Assembly: GCF_000012845.1 (NCBI RefSeq)
Contig: NC_009615.1
Span: 2,447,501-2,511,500, forward strand
Source: Parabacteroides distasonis ATCC 8503
Lineage (GTDB): Bacteria; Bacteroidota; Bacteroidia; Bacteroidales; Tannerellaceae
Direction of reading: 5' to 3'
DNA: 64,000 bases
Shown: positions 26,150-35,753 of the stretch, piece by piece
How positions within the stretch are numbered: position 1 is the first letter of the stretch
How the letters are laid out: each line of letters starts with the position of its first letter
Made by a program: the position numbers and the translations under genes
The notes under the pieces: model-generated
The model's input: the letters and a program-made list of their open reading frames with translations, nothing else
Told to the model about the DNA's origin: nothing
Databases searched by the model: none

Positions 26150-26368
26150 TTATTCTTTTATTTCGTTCATGATGTCATAGAGTCCCTTTTGCTTCACCGC
26201 CATACGATCCATGGTCTTCGCACAAAATATACCTTTCTTACCCAACGCCCTGTTTCCTTCGATATGCGTATTCGGGAACCTTCCTCCCTTTTTCAACAGC
26301 ACTTTTATCGATAGCAACACGACACTGATAACAAGAATTATGACCGTAAATAATAACGTTGTAAGCAT
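26150..26368 (-). CDS. Small conserved membrane protein
   Basis: 72 residues. One N-terminal helix (LLFTVIILVISVVLLSIKVLL) is followed by a short soluble tail (KKGGRFPNTHIEGNRALGKKGIFCAK). The tail pattern with one Cys is familiar from Bacteroidales, but no function is known to me. It precedes the OmpH-like gene by 25 bp and likely shares its transcript, so an envelope role is plausible. The ATG at 26368 is 21 bp from a minus-strand TATATTTG. Confidence 0.72.
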   Translation of the reverse strand: MLTTLLFTVIILVISVVLLSIKVLLKKGGRFPNTHIEGNRALGKKGIFCAKTMDRMAVKQKGLYDIMNEIKE

Positions 26369-26374
26369 TTTCTC

Positions 26375-26396
26375 TATATTTGTGGACGCAAATATA
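26375..26396. promoter_or_regulatory. Face-to-face pair of -7 boxes
   Basis: TATATTTG (26375-26382, plus) and its exact inverse CAAATATA (26389-26396, so TATATTTG on the minus strand) are separated by 6 bp. The minus box fits the small membrane protein gene, whose start is 21 bp away. The plus box would serve pepD, 134 bp away. Polymerase could use only one at a time. Neither has a clear -33 TTTG. Confidence 0.5.
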
Positions 26397-26515
26397 AGAG
26401 TTTAAGTGATTACTAAGTGTCTTTTTGGCATTTTATTCTACTTTTTTTCGAACTAAGCTCTTTCAGTTGCGGTTTTATTAACTTTAGAGTAACATCTATA
26501 ATACATTGTAACATT

Positions 26516-27973
26516 ATGAAGATTACTGATTTAAAGCCTACTATCGTATGGAAGTTCTTCCATCAAGTAACCCAAGTGCCTCGCCCCTCAAAAAAGGAAG
26601 GCAAAATGATTGAATTCCTAGAATCATTCGCGAAAGAGTATAAAATAGCTATCAAGAAAGATGAAGCCGGCAACCTTTTAATGTCAAAGCCTGCCACTCC
26701 GGGAATGGAGGATCGTCCGGTAGTCGTATTGCAGTCTCACATGGATATGGTTTGCGAGAAAAATAACGGTACGAAACACGATTTCGACAATGATCCGATC
26801 GAGACGATCGTCGACGGCGAATGGCTGCGTGCCAACGGCACTACTTTGGGAGCCGATAATGGTATCGGTGTAGCGGCCGAGTTGGCTTTGCTTGCCTCCG
26901 ATGATATCCAACACGGTCCGATCGAATGTTTGTTCACAGTAGACGAAGAAACAGGTTTGACCGGAGCGAAAGCCTTGAAAGAAGGTTTCATGACCGGAGA
27001 TATCTTGTTAAATCTCGATAGCGAGGACGAGGGAGAGATCTTTATGGGTTGCGCCGGAGGTAAAGACACACAAGCGACTTTCCATTATGAGCCAGTTCCT
27101 ACGTCCGATAAGATGCAGTATTTCCGTATCGATGTGAAAGGGTTGAATGGCGGTCACTCCGGTGGCGAGATCCACAAAGGATTAGGCAATGCCAACAAGA
27201 TATTGGTTCGTTTCTTATTCTTATTGAAAAAGAAATATGATTTCGTTCTTTGCTCTATCGATGGAGGAAACTTACGTAACGCAATCGCTCGCGAGGCACA
27301 CGCCGTGATCGGCTTGCATCCGGAAAATAAGGAGGATGTACGTATCTTGCTGAACCATTTCGCCGCCGACGTTGAAAATGAGTTGAAACATGTAGACCCG
27401 AGCGTTCAGTTAGCGATGGAGTCCACGGATCGTCCGGAGTATCATATCGACAATGCCACCGCCGAGAAATTAATCTACGCCTTGCACGCTTGTCCGCACG
27501 GCGTAATCGGTATGAGCCACGATATAGAAGGCTTGGTAGAGACTTCTACCAACCTTGCTTCCATAAAGATGAAAGAAGGCAATACGATCTTGATCGGTAC
27601 CAGCCAGCGTAGCTCTATCGAATCATGCAAGATCGCTATCGCCAATACGGTAGCCTCCACGTTCCTATTGGCTGGAGCAGATGTAAAACATGGCGATGGC
27701 TATCCGGGATGGGCCCCGAACCCCGACTCTAAGATCTTGAAGATCGCACAGGAGACTTACAAACGCCTATTCAACAAAGACGCCAAGATCATGGCCATCC
27801 ACGCCGGATTAGAGTGCGGTTTGTTCTTGGAAAAATATCCGAAACTGGATATGATCTCTTTCGGGCCTACTTTGCGTGACGTACATTCACCCAACGAGCG
27901 TATCGAGATCGCTACGGTCGGTTTATGGTGGAGCCACCTTCTTGAATTATTAAAGAGCATCCCCGCAAAATAA
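26516..27973 (+). CDS. pepD: Aminoacyl-histidine dipeptidase (PepD family, M20)
   Basis: 485 residues from the ATG at 26516 (MKITDLKPTIVWKFFHQVTQ); the longer frame to 26417 has a non-conserved hydrophobic start. Zinc-site motifs are VVLQSHMDMVCEKN, LGADNGIGVA, TVDEETGLTGA and NLDSEDEGEIFMGCAGG, with a late IHAGLECGLF. It is a cytosolic metallodipeptidase with broad activity on dipeptides including Xaa-His. A strong terminator follows. Confidence 0.95.
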   Translation: MKITDLKPTIVWKFFHQVTQVPRPSKKEGKMIEFLESFAKEYKIAIKKDEAGNLLMSKPATPGMEDRPVVVLQSHMDMVCEKNNGTKHDFDNDPIETIVDGEWLRANGTTLGADNGIGVAAELALLASDDIQHGPIECLFTVDEETGLTGAKALKEGFMTGDILLNLDSEDEGEIFMGCAGGKDTQATFHYEPVPTSDKMQYFRIDVKGLNGGHSGGEIHKGLGNANKILVRFLFLLKKKYDFVLCSIDGGNLRNAIAREAHAVIGLHPENKEDVRILLNHFAADVENELKHVDPSVQLAMESTDRPEYHIDNATAEKLIYALHACPHGVIGMSHDIEGLVETSTNLASIKMKEGNTILIGTSQRSSIESCKIAIANTVASTFLLAGADVKHGDGYPGWAPNPDSKILKIAQETYKRLFNKDAKIMAIHAGLECGLFLEKYPKLDMISFGPTLRDVHSPNERIEIATVGLWWSHLLELLKSIPAK

Positions 27974-27996
27974 ACCAACGTTTTTTGCGTTATAAG

Positions 27997-28036
27997 AAGA
28001 GGAAAGACACGATAACCGTGTCTATCCTCTTTTTTT
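27997..28036 (+). terminator. Terminator of pepD
   Basis: A 15-bp stem from AAGAGGAAAGACACG with its complement (one mismatch) has a 5-nt loop and is followed by a run of T. Confidence 0.9.
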
Positions 28037-28064
28037 ATGTTAATGTCTTGCAACTTTTTTATGA

Positions 28065-28072
28065 TAATTTTG
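28065..28072 (+). promoter_or_regulatory. Promoter -7 box of the surface lipoprotein gene
   Basis: TAATTTTG is an exact TAnnTTTG match 51 nt ahead of the ATG at 28124. Confidence 0.5.
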
Positions 28073-28123
28073 TTTATCTATTAAAACAAGAACACAAGAT
28101 ATTTACAGTTAACATTTACGAAA

Positions 28124-29611
28124 ATGAAAAGATTAACGATAACGCTATTTATACTCGCAACGCTTCTGTTGAACATGCTTCCGGCATGCGACGGTTTGGA
28201 TGATCATTATTCCACCAACCCGACTTACCGGCTAAGCTTCTCGACAGACACGCTCGCTTTTGATACGATCTTCAGTACGATCGGTTCTACCACCCGTCAA
28301 TTTATGATCTACAATAAAAATAGTGAACCTCTGAGCATTGAGTCCATCATGCTGGCCAGTGGAGAGGCTACCGGCTTCCGCATGAATGTGGATGGACGCA
28401 AAGGTAGCTCATTTAATAATGTAGGGATACTCGCCAACGACAGCATGTATGTATTCGTGGAAGTAACGGTCGATCCGAATGGTGGCAATCAACCTCTGTT
28501 GATACAGGATTCCGTACTTTTCACCGTGAATGGCATCCGTCAATCCGTATTATTGGAAGCCTACGGGCAGGATGTTAATCTTTACAAAGGCGGTGTTACG
28601 ATTACAAAAGATTCTATCCTCACGGCCAATCGTCCTTACTTGATCTACGATAGTTTGGTTATCGCTAAAGGGGTTTCATTGAATATCGAGAAGGGGGCTA
28701 CTTTCTATATGCATGATAAAGCGAGCCTGATCGTTCACGGCTCCATGAACGCTTTAGGCACCTTGGATGAGCCTATCACTTTCCGAGGCGATCGTTTGGA
28801 TTATATACTAAATGATATATTACCGTATGACCGGACTCCCGGGCAATGGGGAGGCATTACCTTTAAGGCGGATAGCTACGGGAATGTCTGGGATAATGTA
28901 ATCGTACGTAATGGTACCTCCGGTGTATATTGCGAGCTTTCCACCCCGGACCGCCCAAAGATCAAGATAAACAACTCACAGATCACGAATATGGGGAGCG
29001 ATCTATTCTTCGCCATCAATTGTGATGTTATCGCTACAAATACGGAATTCAGCAATGCCGGAGGAAGTGTACTCACTTTAGTCGGTGGTAAATATTACTT
29101 CGCTCACTGTACGATGGCTAATTACATGAGTTTAACCAAAAGGGAAATGGCCAGCGAGACTGTTCCTTTGGATAGTAAATGCCTATACTTGCTCAATAAC
29201 GTAACAGTAGACGGAAATGGCCCGTATCCTATCACGCAAGCTTATTTTGACAATTGCACTATCGATGGAAGTTACGATGTCGAATTAAAAGCAGATGGCA
29301 GTACAGATTTCGATTATCGGTTCAATCACTGTGCGCTTAAAGCCAAAGAATCCTCCAGCGATCACTTCAAGGAGGTCTTGTTTATCAAAAAGACTCCTTC
29401 CTATCGGAAAGTAGGAGGTAAGCAAAATAAATACACCTATGATTTCCGGCCAGATTCCGTATCGACTACCGGAGTCGGAAAAGCAGATCCCGAGATAACG
29501 AAGAATTATCCGATCGATCGTTACGGTGTCAACCGGCTAACCAGTTCGAACGGCCCGACCATAGGAGCCTACGAGTTTGTTCAGGAAGAGACCGAAGATT
29601 CAAACCAATAA
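28124..29611 (+). CDS. Exported lipoprotein with parallel beta-helix-like fold
   Basis: 495 residues. A lipoprotein signal ends at MLPACDG (Cys about residue 22). An immunoglobulin-like N-terminal domain (about 30-150) precedes a beta-helix-like region (about 160-420, with INNSQITNMGSDLFFAINCDVIATNTEF and FDNCTIDGSYDVELKADGS). The C-terminus GPTIGAYEFVQEE is common in Bacteroidetes surface proteins with right-handed helices. It is probably surface or outer-membrane anchored. No catalytic motif is seen and no function is assigned. The nuclease-like gene follows after 39 bp. Confidence 0.78.
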   Translation: MKRLTITLFILATLLLNMLPACDGLDDHYSTNPTYRLSFSTDTLAFDTIFSTIGSTTRQFMIYNKNSEPLSIESIMLASGEATGFRMNVDGRKGSSFNNVGILANDSMYVFVEVTVDPNGGNQPLLIQDSVLFTVNGIRQSVLLEAYGQDVNLYKGGVTITKDSILTANRPYLIYDSLVIAKGVSLNIEKGATFYMHDKASLIVHGSMNALGTLDEPITFRGDRLDYILNDILPYDRTPGQWGGITFKADSYGNVWDNVIVRNGTSGVYCELSTPDRPKIKINNSQITNMGSDLFFAINCDVIATNTEFSNAGGSVLTLVGGKYYFAHCTMANYMSLTKREMASETVPLDSKCLYLLNNVTVDGNGPYPITQAYFDNCTIDGSYDVELKADGSTDFDYRFNHCALKAKESSSDHFKEVLFIKKTPSYRKVGGKQNKYTYDFRPDSVSTTGVGKADPEITKNYPIDRYGVNRLTSSNGPTIGAYEFVQEETEDSNQ

Positions 29612-29650
29612 GAATACATTACATATTAACAATTAATCAAAGCTTTAACT

Positions 29651-30697
29651 ATGAAGATTTTTATGTTTTTTCTTTTATTCTTTGCCTCCCCTCCGTTATT
29701 TGCCCAAGCTACGTTCAAGGTCATGACCTATAATGTGGAGAACTTTTTCGACACAAGGGATAATCCAACCAAGAATGACGATGAATTTCTACCTTCCGGC
29801 AACCGGTACTGGACACAAAGCCGCTACTATCATAAGCTACAACAAATAGCGAAAGTAATAAGCGCTGCCGGGGAATGGAGCACACCGGCCTTAATAGCTC
29901 TTTGCGAAGTCGAGAACGACTCCGTCCTGTCTCATCTTACCCGTCGCACACCGCTCCGCTGGCAGGATTACCGATATATTATCACTCAAAGCCCCGATCC
30001 CAGAGGTATTAATGTCGCTCTTCTTTATCAACGAGATCAATTCTTTTATTTACGACATGAATCCATTCCAATTCGTTTTTCCGGGAACAAACACAAATTA
30101 ACCCGAGATATCCTACACGTATATGGAAAGATCATAACAGGCGATACCTTAGATGTTTTCGTGTGTCATTTCCCCTCCCGCTACGGAGGAGAAAAAGAAA
30201 GTGAAAAGGATCGTTTTGACGCGGCCCGCACTTTACGGGGATCTAGCGATTCCCTGTTACTGATACGAGAAAAGCCGCAGATACTCATTATGGGAGACTT
30301 CAATGATACCCCTCAAGACAGAAGTATTTCCGAGATATTCGCTGCCCAAGCCTTTCCTGAAAATACGCAGATCACAGATTCCACATCTTGTACCTATTAT
30401 AATTTGTTCGCAAGCCCCCATATAACTCAATTCCCGGGTAGTCATAAATACCAAGGCGAATGGAGCCAACTCGATCAAATAATCGTAAACCGGGATCTCA
30501 TCACGCAAGAGTCTTCCATGCATATCATTCCGGAAAGCATCCACATATTCGCTCCTGATTTTTTATTGACTAAAGATAAAACATGGCGGGGGGTACGTCC
30601 TTTTCGAACCTATTACGGCTTTAAATATGAGGGCGGTTTTAGTGACCATTTACCATTAACAGTCGATTTTCTAATACGTTCTCAAATCAAACGCTGA
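29651..30697 (+). CDS. Secreted endonuclease/exonuclease/phosphatase family protein
   Basis: 348 residues with a signal peptide ending at PLFAQA (about residue 19). Family motifs are MTYNVENFFDT (metal-site Asn), IALCEVEND (metal Glu), VFVCHFPSRYGG, MGDFNDTPQD and the terminal GFSDHLPLTVDF with the catalytic His. All key residues are present. Members cut nucleic acids or phosphoesters; the exact substrate cannot be told. Periplasmic or secreted location follows from the signal. Confidence 0.88.
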   Translation: MKIFMFFLLFFASPPLFAQATFKVMTYNVENFFDTRDNPTKNDDEFLPSGNRYWTQSRYYHKLQQIAKVISAAGEWSTPALIALCEVENDSVLSHLTRRTPLRWQDYRYIITQSPDPRGINVALLYQRDQFFYLRHESIPIRFSGNKHKLTRDILHVYGKIITGDTLDVFVCHFPSRYGGEKESEKDRFDAARTLRGSSDSLLLIREKPQILIMGDFNDTPQDRSISEIFAAQAFPENTQITDSTSCTYYNLFASPHITQFPGSHKYQGEWSQLDQIIVNRDLITQESSMHIIPESIHIFAPDFLLTKDKTWRGVRPFRTYYGFKYEGGFSDHLPLTVDFLIRSQIKR

Positions 30698-30784
30698 AAA
30701 GAAAACCTTGAAACCTTTTTTTCGATCTCTTGTTATCCTATTAAAGAAGAAAAGCTATGTAGTCAACAAGCAAACAGAACACAT

Positions 30785-31429
30785 ATGGAAATAAATCTCG
30801 CCTCAATCCGGCAAGAATACACAAAAGGAGGATTAAGGGAAAGTGAACTTCCGGATAACCCATTCTTGCTTTTCAGTCAATGGTTACAAGAGGCTATAGA
30901 CAGCAAAGTAGATGAACCCACGGCCATGCTAGTAGGGACCGTATCTCCAGAAGGCAAACCTTCCACCCGTACCGTCTTATTAAAGGACCTGCATGATGAT
31001 AAGTTTATTTTCTACTCCAACTACGAAAGCCGAAAAGGCAGGCAACTGGCACAAAACCCGGCAATCTCTCTTTCGTTTGTATGGCATCAATTAGAAAGGC
31101 AGGTACATATCGAAGGTACGGCTGAAAAAGTCCCCCCGGATGAATCGGATCAATATTTCAAAAAACGCCCGTATAAAAGCCGGATCGGAGCTCGTATATC
31201 CCCACAAAGTCAACCCATCGGCAACCGTGTGCAACTTATACGAGCTTTCATTAGAGAGGCAGCTCGTTGGATTGGAAAAGAAGTGGAGCGTCCGGCTCAC
31301 TGGGGCGGGTATGCCGTCATTCCCGAACGTATCGAGTTCTGGCAAGGTAGGCCCAACCGACTTCATGATCGCATAGTATATACCCTTCAACCGGACGGCC
31401 ATTGGAAAAAAGAAAGGCTCGCCCCATGA
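30785..31429 (+). CDS. pdxH: Pyridoxamine 5'-phosphate oxidase
   Basis: 214 residues. The start (EYTKGGLRESELPDNPFLLF), the FMN-binding STRTVLLKDLHDDKFIFYSN, QVHIEGTAEKVP and the closing EFWQGRPNRLHDRIVY to ERLAP are characteristic of PdxH. It oxidises pyridoxine or pyridoxamine phosphate to pyridoxal phosphate with FMN. It is a single gene between two exported-protein genes. Confidence 0.97.
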   Translation: MEINLASIRQEYTKGGLRESELPDNPFLLFSQWLQEAIDSKVDEPTAMLVGTVSPEGKPSTRTVLLKDLHDDKFIFYSNYESRKGRQLAQNPAISLSFVWHQLERQVHIEGTAEKVPPDESDQYFKKRPYKSRIGARISPQSQPIGNRVQLIRAFIREAARWIGKEVERPAHWGGYAVIPERIEFWQGRPNRLHDRIVYTLQPDGHWKKERLAP

Positions 31430-31486
31430 AATCAGGTACAAGTCCGATACCAAAGGATAAGAGATAGATAATTCATCGAAAACGAT

Positions 31487-31494
31487 TATCTTTG
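31487..31494 (+). promoter_or_regulatory. Promoter -7 box of the M23 peptidase gene
   Basis: TATCTTTG, an exact -7 consensus, 22 nt ahead of the ATG at 31517. Confidence 0.6.
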
Positions 31495-31516
31495 TCTGTC
31501 AAAATACGTAATACCT

Positions 31517-33205
31517 ATGAATATTAGATCCATATATCTAGCCGGTCTATTCGCAATCATCGGCTCCCACATAATCAACACAAACGCCCAGCAACTTAGG
31601 AATCCTTTCGATTTCCCGATCTTACTGAGCGGAAACTTCGGTGAGTTAAGAAGTAATCATTTCCATTCCGGAATAGACTTCAAGACACAAGGGGTAGAAG
31701 GTAAACCCGTACATACGGTACAAGAAGGATACGTATCACGTATATCCGTAAGTCCATGGGGCTACGGTAACGGGCTTTACATCACACACCCGGATGGAAC
31801 GACCACCGTATACGGCCATCTACAAAAATTCTCGAAGAAAATAGCGAATTATGTAAAAGAGCAACAATACGCACAAGAAAGTTTCAATGTAAATCTCTTC
31901 CTTACGCCGGATTTGCTTCCTGTCGAGAAAAATGAAGTCGTAGCGTTAAGCGGCAATACCGGAAGCTCTGGTGGACCTCATCTCCATTTTGAGATACGAG
32001 ACACCGAGACCGAGGAAGTCATGGACCCCTTGGATTATTTCTCGGATCGGATAACCGATACCCGTCCTCCTAAAATCCAAGGAATACAGATCGTCCCCAT
32101 CGAAGGAAAAGGCGTAGTAAACGGCAAAAGCAAGAAGCTTGAGATAAAACCCGTCACGGCGAAAAACGGGAAACAGACAATCACTGGAAAAATCGAGGCA
32201 TGGGGAGAAATAGGGCTCGCTGTAAAAGCCTATGATTATATGGATAATACGACTAACATTTATGGCGTACGAGAAATCACGCTCACGGCAGACAGCCAAG
32301 TGATTTTCCATAGTAATCTTGATAAGTTCGCATTTGACGAGACCCGTTATCTGAACACATTCACAGATTACGAAGAATGGAAAGATCATCGCTCTTTCTA
32401 TATGCGTAGTTTCATCGAGCCGGGAAACCGTCTACGCTTCCTTGAAAGCGTAAACCGGGGAATCTTGCGTATAGATGAACCTCGTACCTATCATTTGACG
32501 TATACACTTGCTGACGCTTTCGGCAATGCCACCCGTTTATCCATCTGGATCGAGGGAAAGAAACAAGAGATCCCCCAGATCGATACGACTCATACAGAAT
32601 TATTCCATTGGGGTAGCGAGAATAGGTTCGGCGCTAAAGGCATCCGTCTCGTCATGCCTAAAGGTAATCTATATAATGACCTCTACTTCCGCTATTCGGT
32701 GAAAGAAGATAGTACCTCATTATCAGCCACCCACATATTGCACGATAAGCCAATCCCTTTGCATGGAACGGCCCAGTTATCACTATTCTTGCAAAGCGAT
32801 ACGCTTGAGAATAAACAACAATATGGTGTGGTTCGCTTACAAAACGGACGTGCCTCTTGGATGGGCGGTACATACCGTAATGGCTGGATCGACGCAAATA
32901 TCAAGGAATTGGGCAGTTATAAGATACAACAAGATACAAAGGCTCCGGTTATCACGCCGATCAACCAACAGACGTGGGTCAGCAAACAGAACTTCATATT
33001 CCGTTTGTCCGATAACTTAAGCGGGGTACAAACCTACCGGGGAGAAATAGACGGGCAGTTTGTCTTATTCGAGATGAATAATAAATCGGTTATTACCTAT
33101 CGCTTCGATAAAGAGAGGTTGCAAAGAGGCAAGCATGAACTTAAATTAATCGTAACGGATGCTTGCGGAAATGAGTCGATTTATACACATCCGTTTACTT
33201 GGTAG
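31517..33205 (+). CDS. M23-family metallopeptidase (peptidoglycan hydrolase)
   Basis: 562 residues with a signal peptide (ends near NTNAQ). The peptidase domain is unusually near the N-terminus (about 40-170): HFHSGIDFKT holds the first His and Asp zinc ligands, and GPHLHFEIRD the HxH ligand. The remaining 380 residues form beta-rich, Ig-like modules of unknown role. It likely trims peptidoglycan cross-links in the periplasm. All lysostaphin-type zinc ligands are present, so it should be active. Confidence 0.9.
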   Translation: MNIRSIYLAGLFAIIGSHIINTNAQQLRNPFDFPILLSGNFGELRSNHFHSGIDFKTQGVEGKPVHTVQEGYVSRISVSPWGYGNGLYITHPDGTTTVYGHLQKFSKKIANYVKEQQYAQESFNVNLFLTPDLLPVEKNEVVALSGNTGSSGGPHLHFEIRDTETEEVMDPLDYFSDRITDTRPPKIQGIQIVPIEGKGVVNGKSKKLEIKPVTAKNGKQTITGKIEAWGEIGLAVKAYDYMDNTTNIYGVREITLTADSQVIFHSNLDKFAFDETRYLNTFTDYEEWKDHRSFYMRSFIEPGNRLRFLESVNRGILRIDEPRTYHLTYTLADAFGNATRLSIWIEGKKQEIPQIDTTHTELFHWGSENRFGAKGIRLVMPKGNLYNDLYFRYSVKEDSTSLSATHILHDKPIPLHGTAQLSLFLQSDTLENKQQYGVVRLQNGRASWMGGTYRNGWIDANIKELGSYKIQQDTKAPVITPINQQTWVSKQNFIFRLSDNLSGVQTYRGEIDGQFVLFEMNNKSVITYRFDKERLQRGKHELKLIVTDACGNESIYTHPFTW

Positions 33206-33269
33206 GACGATTTATCGTATTTTTTAGGCAAAATATAAGTCCTTTGATTGCTTTACTTTAAGAAATTCG

Positions 33270-33277
33270 TATATTTG
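33270..33277 (+). promoter_or_regulatory. Promoter -7 box of the phosphohexomutase gene
   Basis: TATATTTG, with TTTG at 33243 (23-bp spacer), 62 nt ahead of the ATG at 33340. Confidence 0.55.
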
Positions 33278-33339
33278 TTTCTTGTATATTTATCGTATTG
33301 AGTAGATTGCTCAACAATAAACACAATAATATTATAAAC

Positions 33340-35088
33340 ATGGAAAACAACGACTTATTAGAAATGGTAAGAAGTAAGGCACAAGGATGGCTTACGAAAA
33401 GTTATGATGCGGAAACTCGTGCTCAAGTTCAAGCGTTACTTGACAACGAAGATCCTACTGAGTTAATCGAGTGTTTTTATAAAGACCTAGAATTCGGAAC
33501 AGGTGGATTGCGCGGAATCATGGGGGTAGGTTCAAATCGTATGAATATATATACAGTTGGCGCAGCTACCCAAGGTTTATCCAACTATCTGAAAAAGGAA
33601 TTTGCGGATTTAGAACAGATAAAGGTTGTCATCGGCCACGATTGCCGTAACAACAGCCGTAAGTTCGCGGAAATATCAGCCGATATCTTCTCCGCTAACG
33701 GCATCAAGGTTTATTTATTCGAAGACCTGCGTCCGACTCCGGAAATGTCATTCGCTATCCGTAAACTGGGATGCCAGAGCGGTATCATCTTGACGGCTTC
33801 TCACAATCCGAAAGAATACAACGGATACAAGGCTTATTGGGATGATGGCGCACAAATGATCGCCCCGCACGATAAGAATACGATCGCCGAGGTTAACAAG
33901 ATCCGTAACGCTAGCGAGATTAAATTCAAAGGAAATAAAGAATTGATCGAGATCATCGGACAAGCGATCGATGATGAATATATCAAGGAATTAACAACGA
34001 TTTCTTTGTCTCCGGAGGCTATTTCCCGCCATAAGGATATGAAGATCGTGTATACTCCAATTCACGGAACAGGTGTTAAATTGGTTCCTGCCGCTTTGAA
34101 AGCTTACGGATTCACGAACATTATCCATGTACCGGAACAAGATGTTGTTAGCGGTGATTTCCCGACGGTTATCTCTCCGAACCCGGAAGAGCCGGCTGCT
34201 TTAGCTATGGCTGTAGAGAAAGCAAAAGAGACTGACGCTGAATTGGTAATGGCTTCCGATCCGGACGCAGACCGTGTAGGTGCCGCCGTTAAGAATAACG
34301 AAGGCGAATGGGTACTTTTGAATGGTAACCAAACCGCTTTGATGTTCGTTTACTATTTAATCACTCGCTGGAAAGAGTTAGGTAAGATCAATGGTAAAGA
34401 ATATATCGTAAAGACAATCGTTACGACAGAGACGATCAAGACGATCGCCGAGCGTAATGGCGTAGAAATGTACGATGTTTATACAGGCTTCAAATGGATC
34501 GCTAACGTTATGCGTGAGAACGAAAGCAAGAAAAACTATATCGGTGGTGGCGAGGAAAGCTACGGATTCCTTTGCGAGGACTTCGTTCGCGATAAAGACG
34601 CTGTTTCCGCTTGCGTTATCTTAGCCGAGATCGCAGCTTGGGCAAAAGATCAAGGTTTGAGTTTGTATCAATTGCTTCAGAAGATTTACGTGGAATACGG
34701 CTTCTCTAAGGAGAAAGGTATCTCTGTCGTGAAGAAAGGCAAGAGTGGAGCGGAGGAGATCGAGGCTATGATGAAAAAGTTCCGTGAGAACCCGTTGACA
34801 GAGATCGCAGGCTCTAAGGTAACTTATTTCTACGATTACTCTACATTGAAAGGTAAGGACTATGCAGAGAACGAAACCGTTACATTAGATATGCCTACTA
34901 CCTCTAATGTGCTTCAATACTTCACGGAAGATAATACAAAAGTATCTATCCGTCCTTCCGGAACAGAACCGAAGATCAAATTCTATTGCGAGGTTCACTC
35001 CAAGGTAAAGAGTATCGATGAATTGCCGGAGGCAGAGAAAGCGGCAGAAGAAAAGATCAATCAGATCAAGGCTTCTTTAGGGATCTAA
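33340..35088 (+). CDS. Phosphoglucomutase/phosphomannomutase family protein
   Basis: 582 residues from the ATG at 33340 (MENNDLLEMVRSKAQGW); the TTG at 33298 is rejected. Family motifs are GTGGLRGIMGVG, the phosphoserine loop LTASHNPKEYNGYKAYWDDG, the metal loop ASDPDADRVGAA, the sugar-binding GGGEESYGF and the phosphate-binding RPSGTEPKIKFY. It interconverts 1- and 6-phosphates of glucose or mannose. Length and motif order fit the PgcA-type branch, so glucose phosphate is the likely substrate. Confidence 0.92.
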   Translation: MENNDLLEMVRSKAQGWLTKSYDAETRAQVQALLDNEDPTELIECFYKDLEFGTGGLRGIMGVGSNRMNIYTVGAATQGLSNYLKKEFADLEQIKVVIGHDCRNNSRKFAEISADIFSANGIKVYLFEDLRPTPEMSFAIRKLGCQSGIILTASHNPKEYNGYKAYWDDGAQMIAPHDKNTIAEVNKIRNASEIKFKGNKELIEIIGQAIDDEYIKELTTISLSPEAISRHKDMKIVYTPIHGTGVKLVPAALKAYGFTNIIHVPEQDVVSGDFPTVISPNPEEPAALAMAVEKAKETDAELVMASDPDADRVGAAVKNNEGEWVLLNGNQTALMFVYYLITRWKELGKINGKEYIVKTIVTTETIKTIAERNGVEMYDVYTGFKWIANVMRENESKKNYIGGGEESYGFLCEDFVRDKDAVSACVILAEIAAWAKDQGLSLYQLLQKIYVEYGFSKEKGISVVKKGKSGAEEIEAMMKKFRENPLTEIAGSKVTYFYDYSTLKGKDYAENETVTLDMPTTSNVLQYFTEDNTKVSIRPSGTEPKIKFYCEVHSKVKSIDELPEAEKAAEEKINQIKASLGI

Positions 35089-35109
35089 TCGAACTTAATT
35101 ATTACATAT

Positions 35110-35144
35110 AGAGGCAAGGGCGAGAATCGTTCTTGCCTCTTTTT
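35110..35144. terminator. Terminator between the phosphohexomutase gene and cdd
   Basis: AGAGGCAAG pairs with CTTGCCTCT, followed by TTTTT, between convergent genes. Confidence 0.85.
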
Positions 35145-35150
35145 ATTCTA

Positions 35151-35627
35151 TCAGATCAAATCAGACTTACTGAAACAAAACGGCAACAAGGCCGTTGCGC
35201 TCGGAACGAGATACGCTTCCTCTTTTCCACAAAGAAGGACTTTCATAGGTTTGTTATAACGTTGCTCGGTTTCCAACATCACTTGCCGGCAGGCACCACA
35301 AGGCGTGATAAGATCCACACGTTCCCCATCCTTCATAGCCGCGATCGCCAAAATCTGAACTGCCGCATCCGGATAACGTGCTCCCGCATAAAATAAGGTG
35401 GTCCGCTCCGCACAAAGCCCAGACGGATAGGCTGCGTTTTCCTGATTATTTCCGGAAAGTATCTCCCCATTCTCCAATAGAACCGCCGCTCCCACATGAA
35501 ACTTGGAATAAGGAGCATAAGCTTTTTTCGAGGCTTCAAAAGCGGCCTCGTACAATTGCCTATATATATTGTCCAATTCTCCTACCGCATAGACCTCTAC
35601 CCGGGTCTCTAATTTCAATTCTTTCAT
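35151..35627 (-). CDS. cdd: Cytidine deaminase
   Basis: 158 residues. Zinc motifs are SGLCAERTTLF (Cys-Ala-Glu) and TPCGACRQVM (Pro-Cys-x-x-Cys). YAPYSKFHVGAAVL and NQENAAYPSG bind the nucleoside. It deaminates cytidine and deoxycytidine in pyrimidine salvage. The short homotetrameric type. It diverges from the methyltransferase gene. Confidence 0.96.
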   Translation of the reverse strand: MKELKLETRVEVYAVGELDNIYRQLYEAAFEASKKAYAPYSKFHVGAAVLLENGEILSGNNQENAAYPSGLCAERTTLFYAGARYPDAAVQILAIAAMKDGERVDLITPCGACRQVMLETEQRYNKPMKVLLCGKEEAYLVPSATALLPFCFSKSDLI

Positions 35628-35753
35628 TTTCTTGATTGTTTTAATGTTTTGAAAGAAACATAACTATAATTCTTATAGGCTATAAATATAAAAAGAATAT
35701 ATTAATTTCGCACCCACATCATAGAATATACCTTATATATAGAATAAAGACAT

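Noticed and set aside
26417..26515. N-terminal extension of PepD that looks like a signal peptide
   Set aside because: PepD family members are cytosolic and start at the MKITDL-type sequence; the extension is an AT-rich leader read in frame.
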